Positions 55,381 through 61,873 of a stretch of DNA of 64,000 bases are shown here, piece by piece (the first letter of the stretch is position 1; every line of letters starts with the position of its first letter). The notes beneath the pieces are model-generated. The model was not told the DNA's origin and did no database searches. It was given only the letters and a program-made list of their open reading frames with translations. The stretch is from Novosphingobium resinovorum (GTDB taxonomy: Bacteria > Pseudomonadota > Alphaproteobacteria > Sphingomonadales > Sphingomonadaceae): positions 186,001 through 250,000 of the forward strand of contig NZ_BSFC01000044.1 in assembly GCF_027922145.1 (NCBI RefSeq). The letters are read 5' to 3'. Made by a program: the position numbers and the translations under genes.

Positions 55381-56748
55381 ATGGCTTCACGCGCCGACAA
55401 CATCGCCAGCACGCTCAGCCTGGCCAATTTCTCCAAGGCCACCGAGCTGAAGAACCGCATCTGGTTCACCATCGGCGCGCTCATCGTGTTCCGCTTTTTG
55501 AGCTTCGTTCCGCTGCCGGGTGTGAACCCGGTCGCGCTGCGCGATCTCTATCTGCAGACGCAGGGCGGCATCCTTGACCTGTTCAACACGTTCTCGGGCG
55601 GTTCGCTTTCGCGCATGAGCCTGATCGCGCTCGGCGTGATGCCGTACATCACCGCCTCGATCGTGGTGCAGCTGGCCGCCTCGCTCCATCCGGCGCTCGT
55701 CGCGCTGAAGAAGGAAGGCGAAGCCGGACGCAAGAAGCTCAACCAGTACACGCGCTACGGCACCGTGCTGCTGTGCATCGTGCAGGGCTACGCGATCGCC
55801 ACCGGCCTCGAGGCGCTGTCGACCTCGCGCGGTCTTGGCGCCGTGGTCGATCCCGGCATCCCGTTCCGCGTCGGCGCGGTGATCTCGCTGATCGGCGGCA
55901 CCATGTTCCTGCTGTGGCTGGGTGAGCAGATCACCTCGCGCGGGATCGGCAACGGCGTCTCGCTCATCATCATGGCAGGTATCGTCGCGCAGATGCCGAC
56001 GTTCGCCAGCAACCTGGGCTCGGCCTACTCGGCGGGCGACACCGGTTCGATCCTTATCATCGCGCTGATCGCGCTGGTAGTGGCGATGATCCTGATGATC
56101 TGCTTCATGGAACGCGCCACGCGCCGCCTGCTGATCCAGTATCCCAAGCGCGCCACGCAGCGCGGCATGATGCAGGCCGACCGCAGCCACCTGCCGCTCA
56201 AGCTCAACACCGCCGGCGTGATCCCGCCGATCTTCGCCAGTTCGCTGCTGCTGCTGCCGCTGACGATCAGCCAGTTCGCCGGCAAGTCGCTGACGCCGGA
56301 TTCGACGATGGGCAAGATCGTGGTCTCGCTCAACCAGTACCTGGGCCACGGCAAGCCGCTCTACATGCTGCTCTACGCAGCGGGCATCATCTTCTTCTGC
56401 TTCTTCTACACCGCAGTCGTCTTCAATCCGGAAGAGACCTCGGACAACCTGAAGAAGAACGGCGGCTTCATCCCGGGCATCCGTCCGGGCAAGAACACCG
56501 CAGTCTATCTCGACTACGTTCTGACGCGTATCACCGTGATCGGTGCGGCCTACTTGGTCATCGTCTGCACGGTGCCTGAGTACTTCCTGTCGATGACGGG
56601 CTTGCCGCTGCTGTTCATGGGTGGCACGAGTCTGCTGATCGTCGTCAACGTGACCGTGGATACGATCACGCAGATTCAGTCGCACCTGCTGGCGCACCAG
56701 TACGGCGACCTCATCAAGAAGGCCAAGCTGAAGGGCCGCATGCGCTGA
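55381..56748 (+). CDS. secY: Protein translocase subunit SecY
   Basis: 455-residue, ten-span channel subunit of the Sec translocon. Landmarks: FRFLSFVPLPGVNP, DLFNTFSGGSLSRMSLIALG (plug and helix 2), MPYITASIVVQLAASLHPAL, GIGNGVSLIIMAGIV, MQADRSHLPLKLNTAGVIPP and FNPEETSDNLKKNGGFIPGI. Normal length. Followed 40 bp later by adk. Confidence 0.97.
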   Translation: MASRADNIASTLSLANFSKATELKNRIWFTIGALIVFRFLSFVPLPGVNPVALRDLYLQTQGGILDLFNTFSGGSLSRMSLIALGVMPYITASIVVQLAASLHPALVALKKEGEAGRKKLNQYTRYGTVLLCIVQGYAIATGLEALSTSRGLGAVVDPGIPFRVGAVISLIGGTMFLLWLGEQITSRGIGNGVSLIIMAGIVAQMPTFASNLGSAYSAGDTGSILIIALIALVVAMILMICFMERATRRLLIQYPKRATQRGMMQADRSHLPLKLNTAGVIPPIFASSLLLLPLTISQFAGKSLTPDSTMGKIVVSLNQYLGHGKPLYMLLYAAGIIFFCFFYTAVVFNPEETSDNLKKNGGFIPGIRPGKNTAVYLDYVLTRITVIGAAYLVIVCTVPEYFLSMTGLPLLFMGGTSLLIVVNVTVDTITQIQSHLLAHQYGDLIKKAKLKGRMR

Positions 56749-56788
56749 GGCGCGTGCCGATAACGTAAAACCGAGGGGGATTCAGGGC

Positions 56789-57436
56789 GTGAACATTATC
56801 CTGCTGGGACCGCCGGGGGCGGGCAAGGGAACCCAGGCGCAGCGTCTCGTCGACAAGCATGGCATGCGCCAGTTGTCGACCGGCGACATGCTGCGCGCCG
56901 CGGTCAAGGCGGGGACGCCGACCGGACTCGAAGCCAAGGCGGTCATGGAGCGTGGCGAGCTGGTCTCGGACGCGATCGTGTCGGCGCTGATCGGGGACGA
57001 ACTCGACGCGATGGGCGTGGATACCGGCGCCATCTTCGACGGCTACCCGCGGACCGAAGCGCAGGCGGAATCGCTCGACGGCATTCTCGAAGCGCGCGGC
57101 CGCAAGCTCGATCACGTGATCGAACTGGAAGTGAACGAGGACGCGCTGGTCGAGCGCATCACCGGCCGCTTCACCTGCGCCACTTGCGGCAAGGGCTACC
57201 ACGACACCTTCGAGAAGCCGAAGGTCGAAGGCACTTGCGACAAGTGCGGCGGGCACGAGTTCAAGCGGCGTCCTGACGACAATGCCGAGACCGTGCGCAC
57301 CCGCATGGCCGAGTACCGCGCCAAGACCGCGCCGATCCTGCCCGTCTACGAAGCGCGCGGCATTGTCGCCAAAGTCGACGGCATGGCGGACATGGACGAG
57401 GTGACGGCGGCGATCGAGGCGATCCTCGCGGGCTGA
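56789..57436 (+). CDS. adk: Adenylate kinase (zinc-type LID)
   Basis: 215 residues; interconverts ATP + AMP and two ADP. P-loop GPPGAGKGTQAQ, AMP site STGDMLRAAV and DGYPRTEAQA are intact. The long LID carries four Cys (CATCGKGYHDT and CDKCGG), so it probably binds a zinc ion. GTG start at 56789, 9 nt after GAGGGGG. Follows secY as in many bacteria. Confidence 0.97.
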   Translation: MNIILLGPPGAGKGTQAQRLVDKHGMRQLSTGDMLRAAVKAGTPTGLEAKAVMERGELVSDAIVSALIGDELDAMGVDTGAIFDGYPRTEAQAESLDGILEARGRKLDHVIELEVNEDALVERITGRFTCATCGKGYHDTFEKPKVEGTCDKCGGHEFKRRPDDNAETVRTRMAEYRAKTAPILPVYEARGIVAKVDGMADMDEVTAAIEAILAG

Positions 57437-57468
57437 TTCTGTTCCAGAGTGAAACGAGTAACGAAACC

Positions 57469-57504
57469 CGGAAAGTGGCTCAGGGCATTTTCCGGGTTTT
57501 TCGT
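57469..57504 (+). terminator. Intrinsic terminator after adk
   Basis: CCCGGAAA / TTTTCCGGG stem around GTGGCTCAGGGCA, then TTTTTCGTTTTG. Good stem and T-tract. Confidence 0.85.
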
Positions 57505-57608
57505 TTTGTCGGCGCGGCGCAGGGGTAGGGATGACGTCAGCCATGCGATCTGGCATGGACGGTGTCGCGACATTGACGGGGCCTTCGCGGCCGGGCAGGG
57601 GCAGCTTT

Positions 57609-58307
57609 ATGAAGTCTTTCGCATTTGCGCTGGCGACGGCCGGCATGGCGCTCGTTCCTTCGGCGGCAAGCGCGAGCGTCGCGCAAGTCGAGGCCAATGG
57701 CTTCGTCGTGCGCCATGTCGCGCAAGTTTCGGCGACGCCCGAGGAAACCTGGGCCGTGCTGGTGAAGCCATCGGTCTGGTGGGACTCCGATCACACCTGG
57801 TCCGGCGATGCCGCGAACCTCACGCTCGATGCACGGGCGGGCGGCTGCTTCTGCGAAGTGCTGCCCAACGAAAGCTCGCCCAAGGCAACGCCGCGCGGCA
57901 GCGTCGAGCACATGCGCGTGATCTACGTGGAGCGCGGCCGCGCCCTGCGCATGAGCGGGGCGCTCGGCCCGCTGCAGTCGGACGCGGCGATCGGCACGCT
58001 GACCGTGCAGCTCAAGCCGGACGGGAAGGGCGGTACGCAGGTCCTGCTTGAATACGTCGTGGGCGGCTTCACCCGCACCCCGTTCGAGAAACTGGCGCCG
58101 GCGGTCGATGGCATGCTCGGCGGACAGCTCCAGCGCCTGACCGGAAAGCTGGGCGGCGCCTTCGCGGCGGCCTTCCCGAAGATCGAGACGGACGTTGCCG
58201 ACCCGCCTGCCGAGGAGCATGCAGCGTCGGATCCTGCGGCCGGGCTCGACATCGTGCCGCTTTCGAGCAAGCCGACGACCAGTGACGGGCCGCTCGTCGG
58301 ACGCTAG
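57609..58307 (+). CDS. Exported SRPBCC (START-like) domain protein
   Basis: 232 residues with a Sec signal peptide (MKSFAFALATAGMALVPSAA, cut near ASASV) followed by a START/SRPBCC fold (VRHVAQVSATPEETWAVLVK, WWDSDHTWSGDAANLTLDAR, the loop GGCFCEVLPN and RMSGALGPLQ), which usually binds a hydrophobic ligand. The last 45 residues are low complexity. It lies between adk and rpsM, an unrelated gene inside the ribosomal cluster. Start at ATG 57609 with GGCAGGGGCAG upstream. Confidence 0.75.
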   Translation: MKSFAFALATAGMALVPSAASASVAQVEANGFVVRHVAQVSATPEETWAVLVKPSVWWDSDHTWSGDAANLTLDARAGGCFCEVLPNESSPKATPRGSVEHMRVIYVERGRALRMSGALGPLQSDAAIGTLTVQLKPDGKGGTQVLLEYVVGGFTRTPFEKLAPAVDGMLGGQLQRLTGKLGGAFAAAFPKIETDVADPPAEEHAASDPAAGLDIVPLSSKPTTSDGPLVGR

Positions 58308-58356
58308 GTCCGATGCGTGCGGTGCCGCCATGGGACAGGGCCGGGTGCTACGCACT

Positions 58357-58384
58357 TTGACTGGCCTCGTGATTTGCGTTAAAC
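58357..58384 (+). promoter_or_regulatory. Candidate promoter of the alpha operon (P1)
   Basis: TTGACT at 58357-58362, 16 nt, TTAAAC at 58379-58384. A reasonable sigma-70 match in the 351-bp gene-free region before rpsM. Confidence 0.5.
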
Positions 58385-58466
58385 AGGCATGACAGGCGCG
58401 ACATCCGCCCCGTCGATCAGGCGGAGGGCGGCGCCCGGTCGATGCCGCAGGCGTTGACGCGGAACG

Positions 58467-58494
58467 TTGACTCTGCGCGCGAATCGTTTTAAGC
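58467..58494 (+). promoter_or_regulatory. Candidate promoter of the alpha operon (P2)
   Basis: TTGACT at 58467-58472, 16 nt, TTAAGC at 58489-58494. A second match of the same quality 110 bp downstream of P1. Confidence 0.45.
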
Positions 58495-58528
58495 GCCCCC
58501 TTCACTCGTCAGTAAACGGCAGTCCGGA

Positions 58529-58638
58529 AGGCCCATACCGCGTGTCCAAAGCACCCGCGTGTAACCGCCAACCGGGCCTTTTGCCATTTCACTTCCCCGA
58601 GTGTTTTCGCGATGAGATGGAGGTGCGCGCTCGCACCT
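58529..58638 (+). promoter_or_regulatory. Structured leader before rpsM
   Basis: AAGGCCC / GGGCCTT (58529-58577) enclosing two direct copies of CCGCGTGT/CCGCGTGT, followed by TT; then GAGGTGCG-CGCT-CGCACCTC (58619-58638) ending 12 nt before the rpsM ribosome site. In E. coli the alpha leader folds into an S4-binding pseudoknot; whether this does is unknown (rpsD is not in the window). Confidence 0.45.
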
Positions 58639-58658
58639 CTGTGGAGCAGGAGAATTAA

Positions 58659-59027
58659 GTGGCTCGTATTGCAGGGGTAAATCTCCCCACCAACAAGCGC
58701 GTTATCATCGCGCTGACGTATATCCACGGCATCGGCCGTACCAAGGCTCTCGAGATCGCCGACAAGCTCGGTATCGATCACACCCGCCGTATCCAGGATC
58801 TCTCGGACGCCGAAGTGCTCCAGATCCGTGAGACCATCGACGCCGACCACACGGTCGAGGGTGACCTTCGTCGCGAGACCGCGATGAACATCAAGCGCCT
58901 GATGGACCTCGCCTGCTACCGCGGCCTGCGTCACCGCAAGGGTCTGCCGGTTCGTGGCCAGCGCACGCACACCAATGCGCGCACCCGCAAGGGCAAGGCC
59001 AAGCCGATCGCCGGCAAGAAGAAGTAA
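58659..59027 (+). CDS. rpsM: 30S ribosomal protein S13
   Basis: 122 residues, GTG start preceded by AGCAGGAG. ARIAGVNLPTNKRVIIALTY and the C-terminal GLPVRGQRTHTNARTRKGKA are typical. First gene of the alpha block; rpmJ, which sits between secY and rpsM in some bacteria, is not here. Confidence 0.98.
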   Translation: MARIAGVNLPTNKRVIIALTYIHGIGRTKALEIADKLGIDHTRRIQDLSDAEVLQIRETIDADHTVEGDLRRETAMNIKRLMDLACYRGLRHRKGLPVRGQRTHTNARTRKGKAKPIAGKKK

Positions 59028-59087
59028 GCCGAGGGAGCCGTTAAGGCTTTCGGTTTCCCGCAGCGATAATTCGACAGGATATACGAT

Positions 59088-59477
59088 ATGGCACGCGAAC
59101 CTCAGCGCATTAAGCGCCGCGAGCGCAAGAACATCACGAGCGGCATCGCCCACGTGAATGCTAGCTTCAACAACACCATGGTGACCATCACCGACGCCCA
59201 GGGCAACGCGATTTCGTGGTCCTCGGCCGGCATGATGGGCTTCAAGGGCAGCCGCAAGTCGACCCCGTACGCCGCTCAGGTGGCCGCGGACGACGCCGGC
59301 AAGAAGGCCGCCGAGCACGGCGTCCGCACCCTCGAAGTCGAAGTCAAGGGCCCGGGTTCGGGCCGCGAGAGCGCCCTGCGCGCCCTCGCTGCCGTGGGCT
59401 TCACGATTACCTCGATCCGCGACGTCACGCCGATTCCGCATAACGGCGTGCGTCCCTCGAAGCGCCGCCGCGTCTGA
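59088..59477 (+). CDS. rpsK: 30S ribosomal protein S11
   Basis: 129 residues; HVNASFNNTMVTITDAQGNA and VTPIPHNGVRPSKRRRV are typical. Forms part of the platform of the small subunit. A perfect palindrome follows. Confidence 0.98.
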   Translation: MAREPQRIKRRERKNITSGIAHVNASFNNTMVTITDAQGNAISWSSAGMMGFKGSRKSTPYAAQVAADDAGKKAAEHGVRTLEVEVKGPGSGRESALRALAAVGFTITSIRDVTPIPHNGVRPSKRRRV

Positions 59478-59488
59478 TCGAGCTAATG

Positions 59489-59553
59489 CGGGCGGTGACC
59501 GGTCACCGCCCGTCTTCGGAACGTCCCGGGCCTCTCCACCAGGCCTTCGGGAC
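59489..59553 (+). promoter_or_regulatory. Perfect 24-bp palindrome and second hairpin between rpsK and rpoA
   Basis: 59489-59512 is a loop-free perfect palindrome centred on GGTGACC|GGTCACC. Immediately after, CGTCCCGGGCCT (59521-59532) pairs with AGGCC and CGGGACG (59540-59553). No T-tract follows either. Could be an operator, a processing site, or a fold controlling rpoA translation 30 bp downstream. Confidence 0.5.
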
Positions 59554-59582
59554 GCAACCGCCATCACTCCCAGGGGAAGTCC

Positions 59583-60650
59583 ATGACTGTCAACATCAAG
59601 AACTGGCAGGAACTCAAGAAGCCGAACAGCCTTGAGATCAAGCCGGGACCAGACCCCAAGCTGAAGGCGACCTTCGTCGCCGAACCTCTCGAGCGCGGCT
59701 TCGGCCTGACGCTCGGCAACGCGCTGCGTCGCGTGCTGCTCTCTTCCCTCCAGGGCGCGGCGATCACCTCGATCAAGATCGAGAACGTGCTCCACGAATT
59801 CTCGTCGCTCGCAGGCGTGCGTGAAGACGTCACGGACATCGTCCTGAACGTCAAGCAGATCGCGCTCAAGATGCAGGGCGACGGTCCGAAGCGCCTCCAG
59901 CTTTCGGCAACCGGTCCGGCCGCCGTCACCGCCGGCGACATCGCCGTCACCGGTGACATCGAGGTCATGAACAAGGATCTCGTGATCTGCCACCTCGACG
60001 ATGGTGCGACGCTCAACATGGAGCTGACCGCCGACTCGGGCAAGGGTTACGTCCCCGCCGTGTCGAACCGTCCGGTCGACGCGCCGATCGGCCTGATCCC
60101 GGTCGACTCGCTCTACTCGCCGGTTCGCCAGGTGAGCTACAAGGTCGAGAATGCCCGCATCGGCCAGGAGCTGGACTTCGACAAGCTCAACCTGACGGTC
60201 GAGACCGACGGCACCGTGACCCCTGAAGATGCCGTGGCTTATGCCGCGCGCATTCTGCAGGACCAGCTGGCGCTGTTCGTCCACTTCGAGGACATCGCCC
60301 CGGTTGGCGCCTCGCCGATGATCGGCGTGGCTGTTGGCGGCGCGGCGGCTTCGGAAGAGAGCGACACCAACCAGCTCAACCGTTACCTTCTCAAGAAGGT
60401 CGACGAGCTGGAACTGTCGGTCCGTTCGGCCAACTGCCTCAAGAACGACAACATCATCTACATCGGCGATCTGGTCCAGAAGACCGAAGCCGAGATGCTG
60501 CGCACGCCGAACTTCGGCCGCAAGTCGCTCAACGAGATCAAGGAAGTGCTTTCCTCGATGGGTCTGCGCCTCGGCATGGACATCCCGGGCTGGCCGCCCG
60601 AGAACATCGAAGAGATGGCCAAGAAACTCGAGCAGGAACTGCTCGGCTGA
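59583..60650 (+). CDS. rpoA: RNA polymerase subunit alpha
   Basis: 355 residues. N-terminal assembly domain (VAEPLERGFGLTLGNALRRV, SVAGVRED-like SSLAGVREDVTDIVLNVKQI) and C-terminal DNA-binding domain (VRSANCLKNDNIIYIGDLVQ, MLRTPNFGRKSLNEIKEVLS) are complete. Preceded by AGGGGAAG. rpsD, which lies upstream of rpoA in enterobacteria, is absent, as usual in alphaproteobacteria. Confidence 0.98.
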   Translation: MTVNIKNWQELKKPNSLEIKPGPDPKLKATFVAEPLERGFGLTLGNALRRVLLSSLQGAAITSIKIENVLHEFSSLAGVREDVTDIVLNVKQIALKMQGDGPKRLQLSATGPAAVTAGDIAVTGDIEVMNKDLVICHLDDGATLNMELTADSGKGYVPAVSNRPVDAPIGLIPVDSLYSPVRQVSYKVENARIGQELDFDKLNLTVETDGTVTPEDAVAYAARILQDQLALFVHFEDIAPVGASPMIGVAVGGAAASEESDTNQLNRYLLKKVDELELSVRSANCLKNDNIIYIGDLVQKTEAEMLRTPNFGRKSLNEIKEVLSSMGLRLGMDIPGWPPENIEEMAKKLEQELLG

Positions 60651-60671
60651 TTGGACCTTCGGGTTTCGAAA

Positions 60672-60712
60672 TGAAGAGGGCCTCGCGGGTGACTGCGGGG
60701 CCTTTTTCTTTG
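60672..60712 (+). terminator. Intrinsic terminator after rpoA
   Basis: AGGGCCTCGCGGG / CTGCGGGGCCTTTTTC: GC stem of about 8 bp with a G-T pair, then TTTTTCTTTG. Confidence 0.88.
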
Positions 60713-60777
60713 GGGTACGATCTCCCGCATCGAACCTTTGTGCGTCATCCCCGCGATAATGCTCTACGTTTGACGGA

Positions 60778-61194
60778 ATGATCGAATCGCCCAACGCATT
60801 GAAATCTGCAGGCCGCTTCACCATCGCGGCGCGGCTCAGGAGCTTCATCTTCGCATGGCGCGGCCTGCGCTGGCTGGTTTACAACGAGCACAATGCGCGG
60901 GTGCACCTGGCGGCGTCGATTGTCGCGATCGGGGCAGGGCTGTTCCTGAATATCTCCGCAAACGACTGGCGCTGGCTGTTGCTGGCGATAGGGCTGGTCT
61001 GGCTGGCCGAAGCCTTCAACACCGCCTTCGAGCAGATGTGCGACCGGGTCGAACCGAACTTTGATCCGGTCATCGGCCGGATCAAGGACATCTGTGCCGG
61101 AGCGGTGCTGATGGCATCGATCGTGGCCGCAGGTATCGGACTTCTGACGCTTGGCCCGCCGGTTTGGGCGATGCTCGACGGCATCCGCCCTTGA
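60778..61194 (+). CDS. Diacylglycerol kinase / undecaprenol kinase family protein
   Basis: 138-residue membrane protein of the DgkA family: three helices (VHLAASIVAIGAGLFLNI, WLLLAIGLVWLAEAFNTAFE, ICAGAVLMASIVAAGIGLL). The family signature with catalytic Glu appears as WLAEAFNTAFEQMCDRVEP and IGRIKDICAGAVL. It phosphorylates a lipid alcohol (diacylglycerol or undecaprenol). The spacing of motifs and the added Cys resemble the undecaprenol kinase branch, but the substrate is uncertain. It lies between rpoA and rplQ, splitting the alpha operon. Confidence 0.85.
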   Translation: MIESPNALKSAGRFTIAARLRSFIFAWRGLRWLVYNEHNARVHLAASIVAIGAGLFLNISANDWRWLLLAIGLVWLAEAFNTAFEQMCDRVEPNFDPVIGRIKDICAGAVLMASIVAAGIGLLTLGPPVWAMLDGIRP

Positions 61195-61248
61195 CTCCCG
61201 CCCCGTTTTCGTATTGAGGGCGCGCTTCACAAATACGTGAACAGGCTT

Positions 61249-61273
61249 TGGGCGATGGTCTAACCACATCGCC
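61249..61273 (+). promoter_or_regulatory. Leader hairpin upstream of rplQ
   Basis: GGGCGATG-GTCTAACCA-CATCGCCC: perfect 8-bp stem, 9-nt loop, no T-tract, 48 nt before the rplQ start. A second weaker dyad AGGCAG / CTGCCT (61278-61301) follows. Confidence 0.45.
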
Positions 61274-61320
61274 CGGCAGGCAGTACCTTGAACGGCTGCC
61301 TGACGAACGGAGTAAAGAAT

Positions 61321-61743
61321 ATGCGTCATAAGATGGGCGGCCGCAAGCTGCAGCGCAAGTCCGGCCACCGCGCAGCCCTGCTGCGCAACCTGGCCGCAGC
61401 GCTGATCAAGCACGAGCAGATCCAGACCACCACGCCGAAGGCGAAGGAACTGCGTCCCTACATCGAGAAGCTGATCACGCTCGCGAAGAAGGGCGGCCTT
61501 TCGAACCGTCGTCTCGCGCACGCGCGCATTCTCGACGAAGCGCAGGAAAAGAAGCTGTTCGAAGTCCTCGCCGAGCGCTTCGCCGGTCGCGAGGGTGGCT
61601 ACACCCGCATCATCAAGGCCGGCTACCGCGCTTCGGACGCCGCTCCGATCGCGATCATCGAACTGGTCGACCGCGACGTCGATGCCAAGGGCCAGGACTC
61701 CGGCCCGGTGCACACCGACGCCGAGGAATTCGCCGAGGCGTAA
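61321..61743 (+). CDS. rplQ: 50S ribosomal protein L17
   Basis: 140 residues. MRHKMGGRKLQRKSGHRAAL and TTTPKAKELRPYIEKLITLA are typical. Start at ATG 61321, preceded by GGAG. Last ribosomal gene of the cluster, separated from rpoA by dgkA. Confidence 0.97.
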   Translation: MRHKMGGRKLQRKSGHRAALLRNLAAALIKHEQIQTTTPKAKELRPYIEKLITLAKKGGLSNRRLAHARILDEAQEKKLFEVLAERFAGREGGYTRIIKAGYRASDAAPIAIIELVDRDVDAKGQDSGPVHTDAEEFAEA

Positions 61744-61771
61744 GCCACTCGGCGTCCCTGACGGGATAGAG

Positions 61772-61807
61772 AAGCGGTCGCGGACTTCGGTTCGCGGCCG
61801 CTTTTTC
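61772..61807 (+). terminator. Intrinsic terminator after rplQ
   Basis: AGCGGTCGCGGA / TCGCGGCCGCT stem (imperfect) with a CTTCGGT loop, then TTTTTC. Confidence 0.9.
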
Positions 61808-61873
61808 ATGCGAGCTTTCCCCGGAACGCCGATGTGCTAGACAGCATGCTCAAAAGCAGGGTCGGGAGGATGT

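Noticed and set aside
58461..58485. GGAAC followed by CGTT upstream of rpsM
   Set aside because: Spacing is 19 nt, outside the 16-17 allowed for EcfG promoters.
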